A DNA stretch of 64,000 nt from the NCBI RefSeq assembly GCF_042651565.1, contig NZ_JBHSDF010000004.1; one strand, given 5' to 3'. Numbering within the stretch: the first letter of the stretch is position 1; each line of letters opens with the position of its first letter. Below the pieces are notes generated by a model. That model saw only the letters and a list, made by a program, of their open reading frames with translations. It was not told the origin of the DNA and did not search any database. The position numbers and the translations under genes were made by a program. Below are positions 33,978 through 42,902 of the stretch, in pieces. Origin of the DNA: Salinispirillum marinum (GTDB taxonomy: Bacteria > Pseudomonadota > Gammaproteobacteria > Pseudomonadales > Natronospirillaceae).

Positions 33978-34493
33978 TTAAAAATTCCGTGTGGTTGAGA
34001 ACGTGAAGGACACCTCACCCATGCCACCGGCTACAGGTAATAAAACTTTGGCTTCCCACATCATGGTTTCCAAAACACAAACACCTAAGGCGGTCACACC
34101 CTGAAACTCGCCAGGCAAACCCGTCGGCAACAATTCTGGCCGGTTGAAGCCCATGTACATGTCGGGGCTACTCAAATCCACGTGCAGTTGCTCAGGCGTG
34201 TAGCCTTCCAGGGTTACAGTTAGGGTGAGTGGCGTCAGCAGTTCGATAGGATTCGGCGCTAGCGACAGTTCCACCCACCCGTTAGGCACCGCTACACGAC
34301 AGGCAGCTTGATGCAAGTCACAGTCGTCCTCAGCTTGAGCTGTCCATACGGGTGTATCAATGTAAAGATGGCGCACATAAGGAAATAGGAAATACGCAAC
34401 GGTAGCACTAAGAACCAAGGCCACTAACGTTAGCATGAGTGTTGTTTTGTACGGCGCGGCCGATGCCGTCGAAGAGTAACCCACGAGACCCAT
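33978..34493 (-). CDS. FixH-like membrane-anchored protein
   Basis: About 171 aa. One membrane helix (about residues 17-40, TTLMLTLVALVLSATVAYFLF) precedes a beta-rich periplasmic domain with PIELLTPLTLTVTLEG, DMYMGFNRPELLP and MWEAKVLLP. This resembles the FixH/YtkA fold, but I see no firm family signature. It is the first gene of the copper operon with SCO and PCuAC, so a role in oxidase assembly is inferred. The start is uncertain: ATG 34493 or a TTG at 34514. Confidence 0.6.
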   Translation of the reverse strand: MGLVGYSSTASAAPYKTTLMLTLVALVLSATVAYFLFPYVRHLYIDTPVWTAQAEDDCDLHQAACRVAVPNGWVELSLAPNPIELLTPLTLTVTLEGYTPEQLHVDLSSPDMYMGFNRPELLPTGLPGEFQGVTALGVCVLETMMWEAKVLLPVAGGMGEVSFTFSTTRNF

Positions 34494-34593
34494 TTCCAAA
34501 GAAAGCTGTGACAAGTATTACACAATTTAGAGGATATTAACCCGCGACATTTTGTCGCACGACGCGCTATGGCTTAGGAGAAAAAGAACGCTA

Positions 34594-34645
34594 GCAGAGA
34601 ATTTCCAGAAACCAGCAACTACGCTGCCTTTTGGAAATCCTCTGC
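34594..34645 (-). promoter_or_regulatory. Long hairpin spanning the arfA-like stop codon
   Basis: GCAGAGAATTTCCAGAAA (34594-34611) pairs with TTTTGGAAATCCTCTGC (34629-34645), about 16 base pairs with one mismatch and one bulge. In the minus-strand mRNA the 5' arm is coding, the stop codon is in the loop, and the 3' arm is followed by TTCTTTTTCTCC. This resembles the arfA hairpin in E. coli that yields mRNA without a stop codon. Confidence 0.65.
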
Positions 34646-34774
34646 ACGAGGCTTTTTATCCCGCTTACGGTCGTACTGCGTTTTGTCGCTGACCACACGT
34701 AGGCGGTATTTAGGGGTACGTAGTTCGCGTTCAACCTGACTGTGTCGCGTCGGTTGTCGTTTTTTCTTGCTCAT
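34619..34774 (-). CDS. ArfA-like alternative ribosome-rescue factor
   Basis: 51 aa, very basic, beginning MSKKKRQPTRHSQVERELRT. The segment PKYRLRVVSDKTQYDRKRDKK lines up with the core of ArfA (P-x-F-R-x-R-V-x-x-x-K-x-x-x-S-Y-x-R-K). ArfA releases stalled ribosomes with RF2 when tmRNA is overwhelmed. ATG 34774 follows GGAGG by five bases. The 3' end of the gene is inside a long hairpin (34594-34645) as in E. coli arfA, where cleavage or termination there makes the protein subject to tmRNA tagging. Identity rests on this motif and the hairpin together. Confidence 0.6.
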   Translation of the reverse strand: MSKKKRQPTRHSQVERELRTPKYRLRVVSDKTQYDRKRDKKPRAEDFQKAA

Positions 34775-34848
34775 CGGAGCCTCCATAGGCGATTTATTGT
34801 GCAACGGCGCACGGTCGATATATTAGGGTTGAGCAGGACGTTTGCAAG

Positions 34849-35073
34849 TCAAACGTGGCCATCGTCCTGCTGTGGCAGGGGCTGGGCCGCGCGGACATCC
34901 GTTACCGCCGGACGCCCCAATGGAATGGCTTGCCGGATAGCCCGCATCTCTTCGACAATGGCCGCGCTGATCAAAAACGTTTCCGCCAACGACGCGCGTA
35001 AATCCTTCGCTTCGTTACCCAAGCGCGTTATATCGTGGCTGTGGGTACGGCCCTCTTCTTCATGTTTTTTCAT
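34849..35073 (-). CDS. Small hypothetical protein
   Basis: 74 aa, starting MKKHEEEGRTHSHDITRLG, with an amphipathic helix DLRASLAETFLISAAIVEEMRAIRQAI. No signal peptide or known family. The ribosome binding site is weak (GCAGG close to the ATG), and a GTG nine bases upstream is possible. Kept because it fills the gap between two divergent genes and has ordinary amino-acid use. Confidence 0.4.
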   Translation of the reverse strand: MKKHEEEGRTHSHDITRLGNEAKDLRASLAETFLISAAIVEEMRAIRQAIPLGRPAVTDVRAAQPLPQQDDGHV

Positions 35074-35221
35074 CGCCTGCACTCAACCACGATCTGCTTA
35101 TACTTTAGACGCTGCCCAAACACATTGCCATTAACCGCGAATAATTTAGCCCATGGAACCGAGAAGGTGGATGCTCGAATGGGCGCTTTCAGGTAGAATT
35201 CGGCTCCCTTCAGGAGGAACC

Positions 35222-36085
35222 ATGGCCAGTTTGTTTGTTGATGCACTCACCGTTATCGATTTCAGTTATCTGGATGCCCAGCGCGGTATTGTGGGCGAAA
35301 GTTGGATTGTCGATGTCGAACTGGAAGGCGACCTGAACGACGAAGGCATGGTGTTCGATTTTGGCCATGTGAAAAAAGCCATCAAGGCCGAAATCGACAG
35401 CGGCATGGACCATCGTTTTGTGGTGCCAGAGCACATGCCCGGTTTGCTGATTCAACGCGGCACAGAAGACAGCGCACTGTCGCTCAAACAAGGCCATCAG
35501 GGGTTTTCTTTCAACTACCGGGCCCCCAATGAAGCTTTTTACTGGCTGGACGCCACGACCATTACCCTAACCGATGCCACGCGCCATATTACGGCACAAG
35601 TGCGCAAGGTCGTGCCCGCCAATGTGAAACAGGTGATCGTGCACTTACGCACGGAAGAAAATCATGGTGCGTTCTATCACTATTCGCACGGGCTGAAAAA
35701 ACACCAAGGTGATTGCCAGCGCATGATCCACGGGCACCGTTCCAACATTCGTATTGACCGCGCCGGCAGCCGCGACAGCTTTGCTGAGAAAACGTGGGCC
35801 GCACGCTGGCAAGACATCTACCTGATTACCCGCGAAGACATTCAAGGAGAGCGCACCCTGTTTGATGTAGCGTGCTACCATGTTGCCTATACCGCGCAGC
35901 AAGGCCGCTTTGAACTGACGCTGCCGAAAGAACGTTGTTATATTTTAGACACGGACACAACGGTAGAGCTGATTGCCGAACATATCGCGCAAGAGCAAGC
36001 CAAGGTCGACCCAACCTGCGCGTGGAAAGTACGCGCCTATGAAGGGGTTGATAAGGGTGCAATCGCTACCTATACACCGGCTTAA
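35222..36085 (+). CDS. Two-domain 6-carboxytetrahydropterin synthase-like protein
   Basis: 287 aa, about twice the size of QueD. Two tandem tunnelling-fold (PTPS) repeats are visible. The first (residues ~1-125) has VFDFGHVKKAIKAEID and MDHRFV but lacks the zinc-binding HGH. The second (~140-287) has the zinc-site pattern YSHGLKKHQGDCQRMIHGH. Only the second half is thus likely to be catalytic in pterin or queuosine-type chemistry. ATG 35222 follows CAGGAGGAACC, a very strong site. It precedes cysS by 39 bases. Confidence 0.75.
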   Translation: MASLFVDALTVIDFSYLDAQRGIVGESWIVDVELEGDLNDEGMVFDFGHVKKAIKAEIDSGMDHRFVVPEHMPGLLIQRGTEDSALSLKQGHQGFSFNYRAPNEAFYWLDATTITLTDATRHITAQVRKVVPANVKQVIVHLRTEENHGAFYHYSHGLKKHQGDCQRMIHGHRSNIRIDRAGSRDSFAEKTWAARWQDIYLITREDIQGERTLFDVACYHVAYTAQQGRFELTLPKERCYILDTDTTVELIAEHIAQEQAKVDPTCAWKVRAYEGVDKGAIATYTPA

Positions 36086-36124
36086 AAGCCATACCAGAAC
36101 TCATTTACGCTTCAGGAAACATTC

Positions 36125-37525
36125 GTGACTATGCCGATCCAGATCTACAATTCGTTGACCAACCGCAAAGAAACCTTTGTTCCGCTGAATCCGCAGCGGG
36201 TCACGATGTATGTCTGTGGACCTACGGTGTACAACTACATTCATATTGGTAATGCGCGTCCTGCGGTGGTGTTTGATACCTTTGTCCGGCTGCTACGCCT
36301 GCTTTACCCGGACGTCATCTATGCACGCAACATCACCGACATTGACGACAAAATCAACAACAGCGCGCACGCTGCCGGTGAAGACATTGCCACCTACAGC
36401 GCACGCTATACCACCGCCTATCGCCAGGACATGGCGGCGTTGTTCAACCTACCCCCTACCGTTGAGCCGTTAGCGACCGAACACATTGACGTCATGGTAG
36501 ACCTGATAAGTAACCTGATCGAACGCGGCTATGCCTATGCCGCGGAAGGCCATGTACTGTTTGATGTGGCCGCCATGCCGGACTATGGCAAACTGTCCAA
36601 GCGCAAAACCGACGACATGATCGCCGGCGCCCGTGTAGAAGTTGCCAGTTACAAGAAAAACCCGATGGATTTCGTGCTGTGGAAACCCTCCGTCGAAGCA
36701 CACGAGCCCGGCTGGGAAAGCCCATGGGGTTATGGTCGCCCGGGCTGGCATATTGAATGCACGGCGATGATCAACAAACACCTTGGACCAACCATCGACA
36801 TCCATGGTGGTGGCGCGGACCTGTTGTTTCCGCACCATGAGAATGAAGTGGCACAAGGCACCTGCTGCCATGATCACCCAGAAGACTATGTGCGCTATTG
36901 GATGCACAACGGCATGATTAACATCAATGGCGAAAAGATGTCGAAGTCATTGAACAACTTTATTACCGTACATGAGCTGCTGGAAAGCCATCCCGGTGAA
37001 GTCCTGCGCTTAGCGTTGTTGTCGGGCCAATATCGCTCATTGTTGAACTGGTCGGACGATCTGTTAGCGCAATCACGTATGACGCTTGACCGCTTTTACG
37101 GCGCGCTACGTGATACCGCGACGCTACCGCACGTTGATGTACCCGACGTAAGCACCCATGCGGTCATTCAAGCCCTGTGCGATGACATGAATTCGCCCCT
37201 TGCCATTGCTGAGCTGCATGCCTTGGTCAACCGTATCTACCAGGAAGGCACCACGGATGATGAGAAAGCACAGTTGCGTACTGAGCTTGTTGCCTGTGGG
37301 CAAGTTCTGGGGTTGTTTAATTACACACCGACGCAGTGGTTCCAGGAAATTTCGGCCCAAAATAATGCCATTTCACCGGACAAAATTGATCAGTTAATTG
37401 CCGACCGAACCGCAGCCAAAAAAGCGAAGGACTTTGCCGCTGCCGACCGTATTCGCGCCGAACTGGATGCCGCCGGGGTTGAAATCCAGGATACGCGCGA
37501 TGGCACGCGCTGGCAGTGGAAGTAA
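36125..37525 (+). CDS. cysS: Cysteinyl-tRNA synthetase
   Basis: 466 aa, class I synthetase for tRNA-Cys. It has the HIGH motif as HIGN in YIHIGNARPAV and KMSKS in GEKMSKSLNN. Zinc-site residues are visible in CGPTVYN, GWHIECTAM and FPHHENE. Start: GTG 36125, eight bases after AGGA, or ATG 36131. YidD, Trm112-like and CbiX genes follow with little or no spacing, so all four are probably one transcript. Confidence 0.97.
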   Translation: MTMPIQIYNSLTNRKETFVPLNPQRVTMYVCGPTVYNYIHIGNARPAVVFDTFVRLLRLLYPDVIYARNITDIDDKINNSAHAAGEDIATYSARYTTAYRQDMAALFNLPPTVEPLATEHIDVMVDLISNLIERGYAYAAEGHVLFDVAAMPDYGKLSKRKTDDMIAGARVEVASYKKNPMDFVLWKPSVEAHEPGWESPWGYGRPGWHIECTAMINKHLGPTIDIHGGGADLLFPHHENEVAQGTCCHDHPEDYVRYWMHNGMININGEKMSKSLNNFITVHELLESHPGEVLRLALLSGQYRSLLNWSDDLLAQSRMTLDRFYGALRDTATLPHVDVPDVSTHAVIQALCDDMNSPLAIAELHALVNRIYQEGTTDDEKAQLRTELVACGQVLGLFNYTPTQWFQEISAQNNAISPDKIDQLIADRTAAKKAKDFAAADRIRAELDAAGVEIQDTRDGTRWQWK

Positions 37526-37529
37526 CAGC

Positions 37530-37811
37530 ATGTTGGCATGGGTACTGAAGAAACTGGTACGCGGTTATCAGGTGGCCATCAGCCCCCTGTTTCCGCCCCG
37601 CTGTCGCTTCTACCCAACCTGTTCCAGCTATGCGCTCGAAGCGTTAGAAAAACACGGAGCCATCAAAGGCAGCTGGCTGGCGGTGCAACGGATTGGTAAA
37701 TGCCACCCCTTTCACCCCGGCGGTTTAGACCCCGTGCCTGAACCCAAGCATTCGCATACGCACAGTTCCGGCTGTACGCATCACCACTCGGAGGACGAGA
37801 AGTCATCATGA
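37530..37811 (+). CDS. yidD: Membrane protein insertion efficiency factor YidD
   Basis: 93 aa. YidD signature RYYPTCS-like: FPPRCRFYPTCSSYALEALEKHG and GKCHPFHPGGLDPVP. The end is His-rich (HSHTHSSGCTHHHSEDE). The start is ATG 37530, four bases after cysS; longer frames overlap cysS and are not real. In most bacteria yidD sits between rnpA and yidC; here it is with cysS instead. It overlaps the next gene by four bases (ATGA). Confidence 0.92.
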   Translation: MLAWVLKKLVRGYQVAISPLFPPRCRFYPTCSSYALEALEKHGAIKGSWLAVQRIGKCHPFHPGGLDPVPEPKHSHTHSSGCTHHHSEDEKSS

Positions 37812-38011
37812 TCGACGCTCAATTACTCAATATACTCGCGTGTCCGGTGACCAAAGCACCGGTCAGTTTAAGCAAAGACAAAACCGAACTCATTTGTACG
37901 GCAAGCCGTTTGGCCTACCCGATTCGTGATGGCATTCCCGTTATGTTGGAAAGTGAGGCGCGACACATTGCCCAAGACGAATACGAAGCCCTAAAGAAGG
38001 CCGGTTTATGA
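37808..38011 (+). CDS. Trm112-family (YcaR-like) protein
   Basis: 67 aa. It begins MIDAQLLNILACPVTKAPVS and has LICTASRLAYPIRDGIPVML, the Trm112/UPF0434 pattern. The usual four-cysteine zinc site is reduced to two cysteines (C12 and C30). Bacterial members are small helper proteins of unclear function. The start overlaps the yidD stop and the end overlaps the cbiX start (ATGA both times). Confidence 0.9.
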   Translation: MIDAQLLNILACPVTKAPVSLSKDKTELICTASRLAYPIRDGIPVMLESEARHIAQDEYEALKKAGL

Positions 38012-38376
38012 ACGCGTTATTGATGGTGGCACATGGTAGCCGACTCGCCAGCAGCAACGAGGAATTTGCCGACTTGGCCGCTCGTGTCCGTGAAAAATTA
38101 GCCGGAAAATACGACGCCCTAGGGACGGCATTTCTAGAATTAGCCGAACCCGGTATAGCTTCTGGCTTACAAAGCCTGATCGACCAGGGCGCGACACGCA
38201 TTGACGTGATGCCGTGTTTTTTATTGGCCGGTACCCATGTGCGCCACGACATACCTGAACTGGTTCAGCAGGTACAACAAGCGAACCCTGCGCTCACCAT
38301 TAAACTGCATGAGCACTTGGCGGCAGAGCCGGGTTTTGTAGATTATTTGGCGGTACAGGCGTTAGCCGGACGTTAA
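38008..38376 (+). CDS. CbiX/SirB-type sirohydrochlorin chelatase (short form)
   Basis: 122 aa, the size of the short CbiX form. It has LLMVAHGSRLASSNEEF (metal-binding His) and PCFLLAGTHVRHDIPEL (second His cluster). It inserts cobalt or iron into sirohydrochlorin. The single-domain form works as a homodimer. It is the last gene of the cysS cluster. Confidence 0.85.
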   Translation: MNALLMVAHGSRLASSNEEFADLAARVREKLAGKYDALGTAFLELAEPGIASGLQSLIDQGATRIDVMPCFLLAGTHVRHDIPELVQQVQQANPALTIKLHEHLAAEPGFVDYLAVQALAGR

Positions 38377-38389
38377 TGACGGAAAAGGT

Positions 38390-39295
38390 TCAGCGTCCCT
38401 TCACCTTATACATACGTTCATCTGCAACGCTTAACAGGCTTTCCTCACTTTCACCGTCCGCCGGAAATCGGCTCACGCCCGTACTGGCGGCTAGGTGATA
38501 TTCACCAAAACTGCATACGAGTGGCGCTAACGCGTGGTCACGCAATAACTCGACCAGGTAGTTGTCGGAAATATTCGGATCAACATCTTCCAAAATCACC
38601 ACGAATTCGTCACCACCCAAACGCGCTACGATGTCCGACTCACGAAAACATTCGCGCAAGCGTTGCGCAAATAAACGCAATACTTCATCGCCCCGGCCAT
38701 GCCCGTGTTGATCGTTGACCTGTTTAAAGTTATCCAGATCAATGTACATCAAGGCGAAAGTGGTTTTTTGCCGCTGCGCCCGCACCAACGTGCGCCGCAA
38801 TTGCTGGGTAAAGCCTTTCCGATTCAGGAGCTCGGTGAGGTGATCATGATCCGCCAAATAGCGTAATTTGGCTTCTCGTTGCCGCAGTACATCGGTGAGT
38901 TCTACTTCACGGGTAATGTCGCGCAGGGTGACCAAATACACCAAGGGACCGTCCATTGCTTTAGCAATGGCGACCTGCACCGACACCACCACAGTGGCAT
39001 CGGGACGCTGCAAGGTAAACACCAAGCGCGGCATTTTGTGACATCCGTCGCGGATATGGCGAAAACAGCGCATGACTTCGCGCTGTGTCGGGCGCGGAAT
39101 GAAACGGGCGTAGTGATGGTCGACCAATTCATGCAACAGCATTCCGGTCAGTCGACAAGTGGCTTCATTGGCGAAAACGATGCGTCGCCCCACCACCATC
39201 AACACGGCTTCAGGCAACAACGTGAGGATTTGACGATAAAACTTTTGTGGAAGTCGTTCCAGTTCAGAACGCAGCAATTCTTCCTTTACATCCAT
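38390..39295 (-). CDS. PAS-GGDEF diguanylate cyclase
   Basis: 301 aa. A PAS domain (residues ~22-130; ALMVV-type core with GRRIVFANEATCRLTG) is followed by a GGDEF domain (~145-301) with an intact active site ARLGGDEFVVILED. It makes c-di-GMP. No membrane segment, so it is cytoplasmic. No RxxD inhibitory site is obvious before GGDEF. It is convergent with cbiX, with 13 bases between. Confidence 0.9.
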   Translation of the reverse strand: MDVKEELLRSELERLPQKFYRQILTLLPEAVLMVVGRRIVFANEATCRLTGMLLHELVDHHYARFIPRPTQREVMRCFRHIRDGCHKMPRLVFTLQRPDATVVVSVQVAIAKAMDGPLVYLVTLRDITREVELTDVLRQREAKLRYLADHDHLTELLNRKGFTQQLRRTLVRAQRQKTTFALMYIDLDNFKQVNDQHGHGRGDEVLRLFAQRLRECFRESDIVARLGGDEFVVILEDVDPNISDNYLVELLRDHALAPLVCSFGEYHLAASTGVSRFPADGESEESLLSVADERMYKVKGR

Positions 39296-39395
39296 GCCCG
39301 TGTTCAATCTGGTTAATTATTATGCAGTCCAGTCTAGAGCAAGCAGAGACAATTAAAAATACTCATTCGTTATAACAGTGTACGAGGTTAGATCA

Positions 39396-39746
39396 CTATG
39401 ACATAGCCAGCACGGAAAAGCGGTAAGTAAGCCCGAGGTCGGCCACTACGATGCCGATAAACAGCCAACATTTCACGGTCATCAATAGGCGCCGTGAACG
39501 GATTTTTAACCGTGACCACCAACCAGTGGCCGCTTGCAGTTGTGGCGGCTGCGGCAGGAACCACCATAGAAAGCACCAGATGGTTAATCCCCACAACAAA
39601 AGTATCATGCCGACGAACATCCAACGTTCGGCAATGCCAGGCAACAAAGACGCAGGAATGAGCAACCCACCGAGCACCGTGATAACCGCGAATACCGGCG
39701 ACCACCGCACCAGCGCGTTGGACCAGCGGGCAAAATATTCGATCAT
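39396..39746 (-). CDS. Small membrane protein of unknown function
   Basis: 116 aa with four hydrophobic helices (about residues 17-36, 44-66, 85-102 and 104-113). No family recognised. ATG 39746 follows GGGGTGCC. It lies 54 bases after the RND permease gene on the same strand and could be its third, minor gene. Confidence 0.55.
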   Translation of the reverse strand: MIEYFARWSNALVRWSPVFAVITVLGGLLIPASLLPGIAERWMFVGMILLLWGLTIWCFLWWFLPQPPQLQAATGWWSRLKIRSRRLLMTVKCWLFIGIVVADLGLTYRFSVLAMS

Positions 39747-39800
39747 AGGCACCCCAATAATGGCGATTAGAAAAGCCTATACAGGGTGCCTATTGAACAC

Positions 39801-42800
39801 TCAACCTGCAAGCTCAGGCGTCGAGGATTGCGTAAAACGCGCCTTTAACCGGACCAGCCGCTGGTTCATTCGCTCTAAACTGGTCAGCAGTGCAGGCACC
39901 AAGAACAAAATGATCACCGTGCCGAACCCTAAACCAAAGACAATACCGGCCGCCACTGGAATCAGGAACTGGGCGTCGAACGAGGTTTCAAACAACAAGA
40001 AGCTTAACCCGGCAATGGTCGTCAACGACGTCACCAATACGGCTCTAAAGCGCTGCACAGAGGCTTCGACCACGGCATCTTCGACACTCATGCCTTCATC
40101 CCGTAATCGTCGGTAGAACGTTATGAGCACGATGGCATTGTTAATGATGATGCCGGATAGTCCAAACAGTCCATACACACTGAGCACCGACAATTCCAGC
40201 CCCATGGCCCAATGGCCGCCAATCGCACCCACCAAACCAAAAGGAATGGCCGCTAAAACAGCCAAGGGCCACAACCAACTTTCGAACACCCAGGCCAGAG
40301 CACCAAAGATCAGCAACAAGCCCAAAATGGCACCAAACTGCACATCGCGGAAGAAGTCATTTTGCGACTGTTGGTCGCCTTCAACCGAAAGCACCACATC
40401 GAATTGATTTTGCAGCCGCTCGGTTACATCGTCCTGTAGCCACTGGTTGACTTCACCAATGGTCAAGTCTTCACGCGCCACACGAGCGCTGACCACCGCC
40501 GACAATTCGCCATTCACCCGGTTTAAGCGATCAATCGCTTGCGCGAAATCCACGGTGACCAAAGCCGAAAGCGGTAGCCATTCACCGGGCCGCACCTGCA
40601 CCGGCATCGTTTGGAGCTGAAACCAGGTGGCAACATCTTCTTCAGGCACCGTAACGCGAATGGCGAGATCCGTGCCTTCCTGAGCGATGGTCTGCACCGT
40701 ACGCCCACTAGTGAGGGCAGCAATTTGTCCACTCAGTTGTTGGGCATTGATCCCCAGAGACTCGGCATCGGCATTCAGGGTCAGCGACAGCTGTTCACTG
40801 CCCAACGGCAGATTATCGCTCACCTCTCGCAGACCACCAAAATTGCGCAACTCCCGCTGCAACCAATTCGACGCCGCCTTGAGTTCCACCAAATCTTCGC
40901 CCCGCAAACGTGCGCTGACGCCCGACGTACTAGGGCCTTGTGCGGGTTGTACAAATCGAACACTTAATACATTGGCGGGCACATTCATTTGTTCACGCCA
41001 CCGATTAACGATTTCGCTGTTGGACACTGGGCGATCGGTTGCTCCGTCCATTTCTATGAACAACGCGCCTTGTTCCGGTGCACCCCGGTTCAGTTCCAAT
41101 ACTTCCGTGTTAACGAAATTGAAGTTCACCTCGTCTTCTATATCACGCAATCCACGCTGCATTTCCTGCAAGAACGCCTGCACGTCCGCGACCGGCGTAC
41201 CTTCGGTAAAGGCAACCTCGAGCGTTACCTGCTGTTGTTGAATATCCGGGAAAAACACGAATTTAACGCGTCCAGACGATACCAAAGCAAACGCAATGAA
41301 CAAAAACGACAGTGCCACGGAATAGGTCACCAATCGGTAACTCACGAAAAACTGTACCGCATTCCGAAACGGCACCTGCCGGAACCATTCAATGCCAGAC
41401 TCTAGGCCCCGCCTTAAAATGTTCGGCTTCCGTTGACCCCGATTTTTTAAACTGTGCGCCAAGTGACCCGGCAAAATCAAAAAGCATTCAATCAAGGAAG
41501 CCACAATGGCAAAAATGACCACCAAGGGCACGGCCTTGGTGAAGGTGCCCGCCTGCCCGGACACCAACAACAGTGGGAGGAACGCCGCTATCGTAGTAAC
41601 ACTGGATGCGAGAACGGCAGGCAACATACGCTGTGCCGCTGCCACCGCTGCATTTTTGGGATCTTCCCCCATTTCAACGTGCGCAAAGGTGTCCTCACCC
41701 ACCACGATGGCGTCGTCGACAATAATGCCCAAGGCAATCAGAAAGCCCAATAACGAAATTAAGTTGATCGAATTGCCCGTCAACTCTACCAAAATCAACG
41801 TGGCCATAAAGGACACCGGTATCCCCAAAGCAACCCAAAAGGCTAACCGGTGATTGAGAAACAAGAACAACACCAAGAGCACCAAAACGATACCACCCAA
41901 GCCACTCTCTAAGATGATGTTGATGCGCGATAACACAAACCGCCAGTTTTCGTTGTAGACCGTCAGTGACATGCCTTCGGGCAATCCGGGTTCAAAGGTT
42001 TCGCGCCACGTTTGCAAATTATCTGCGACCACCAAAGTATCTTCGCCACTGGCACGGCTCAGACTCAACCGAACGGCCGGTTGTCCCTCATAAAACAGGC
42101 GCGTGCTGTTGTCATCGTATTCGCGGTTCAACTCACCCAAATCACCTAAACGGCTGAAGCCATTGCTGTTGTTGCTGGCAATGCGCTGTTCGCTCAACAA
42201 ACGGGGATCAACCGTTTGATTCTGAAACCGCAACTGCGTCGTCAGAACGTTTTCTCCGGTAATTCCCGCCGGAGTATTCAGGTTTTGTCCACCCAAACGC
42301 TGCGCCAGATCATTTACGGTCAGGCCGGATTCCAGCAAACGCTCAACAGGCACGGTGAGCGTAAGGTCGGCTTCAGGCAGACCTTCCACATCCACCCGAG
42401 CTATACCCGCTGCCTTCAGCGAACGCTCCGCTCGTAAGGCCCAGGTGCGCAGTTCTTCAAAACTCAAATCACCGTACAGCAGTACATCGGCCACATCTTC
42501 GAAAAACACAAACTGGCTGACATCAGGTTCTTCCGCGCCTTCTGGCAACCGCACCGTGGCAAACGCACTTTCGATATCGGCCACGGCTTGGCGAACATCC
42601 TGCACACTCTCGCGCAGCGTCATGTTCATGTTCATGCCGCCTTCAAAGCTGGTACTGCGCAACTCGTCTATATCGGTGTTGCTGAGTAAACTTTGCTCTA
42701 GGGGAATGGTTAAACTCTCCTGCACATCTTCGGCGCTGGCGCCCGACCATTCAGCCGTGACCTGTACGATGCTGAGATCAAAGTCGGGCAAAAACTGGGT

Positions 42801-42902
42801 ATTCAAGCGATCCAAAGCCCACAGACCACACATAATTACGACGGCCATCAACACATTCGGGGCAACGCGATGGCGGGCGAAATACCGGATTACACCACCC
42901 AT
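39801..42902 (-). CDS. RND efflux permease (AcrB/MdtB superfamily)
   Basis: 1033 aa with the twelve-helix RND layout and two large periplasmic loops. Proton-relay aspartates are present in helix 4 (GIIVDDAIVVGED). The second-half motifs GLSGIIINNAIVLI and TTIAGLSFLLFETS are intact. It is driven by proton flow and needs a periplasmic adaptor and outer-membrane channel. It overlaps the adaptor stop by one base (TGATG). No TolC-like gene follows, so it probably uses a shared channel. The substrate is not predictable. Confidence 0.93.
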   Translation of the reverse strand: MGGVIRYFARHRVAPNVLMAVVIMCGLWALDRLNTQFLPDFDLSIVQVTAEWSGASAEDVQESLTIPLEQSLLSNTDIDELRSTSFEGGMNMNMTLRESVQDVRQAVADIESAFATVRLPEGAEEPDVSQFVFFEDVADVLLYGDLSFEELRTWALRAERSLKAAGIARVDVEGLPEADLTLTVPVERLLESGLTVNDLAQRLGGQNLNTPAGITGENVLTTQLRFQNQTVDPRLLSEQRIASNNSNGFSRLGDLGELNREYDDNSTRLFYEGQPAVRLSLSRASGEDTLVVADNLQTWRETFEPGLPEGMSLTVYNENWRFVLSRINIILESGLGGIVLVLLVLFLFLNHRLAFWVALGIPVSFMATLILVELTGNSINLISLLGFLIALGIIVDDAIVVGEDTFAHVEMGEDPKNAAVAAAQRMLPAVLASSVTTIAAFLPLLLVSGQAGTFTKAVPLVVIFAIVASLIECFLILPGHLAHSLKNRGQRKPNILRRGLESGIEWFRQVPFRNAVQFFVSYRLVTYSVALSFLFIAFALVSSGRVKFVFFPDIQQQQVTLEVAFTEGTPVADVQAFLQEMQRGLRDIEDEVNFNFVNTEVLELNRGAPEQGALFIEMDGATDRPVSNSEIVNRWREQMNVPANVLSVRFVQPAQGPSTSGVSARLRGEDLVELKAASNWLQRELRNFGGLREVSDNLPLGSEQLSLTLNADAESLGINAQQLSGQIAALTSGRTVQTIAQEGTDLAIRVTVPEEDVATWFQLQTMPVQVRPGEWLPLSALVTVDFAQAIDRLNRVNGELSAVVSARVAREDLTIGEVNQWLQDDVTERLQNQFDVVLSVEGDQQSQNDFFRDVQFGAILGLLLIFGALAWVFESWLWPLAVLAAIPFGLVGAIGGHWAMGLELSVLSVYGLFGLSGIIINNAIVLITFYRRLRDEGMSVEDAVVEASVQRFRAVLVTSLTTIAGLSFLLFETSFDAQFLIPVAAGIVFGLGFGTVIILFLVPALLTSLERMNQRLVRLKARFTQSSTPELAG

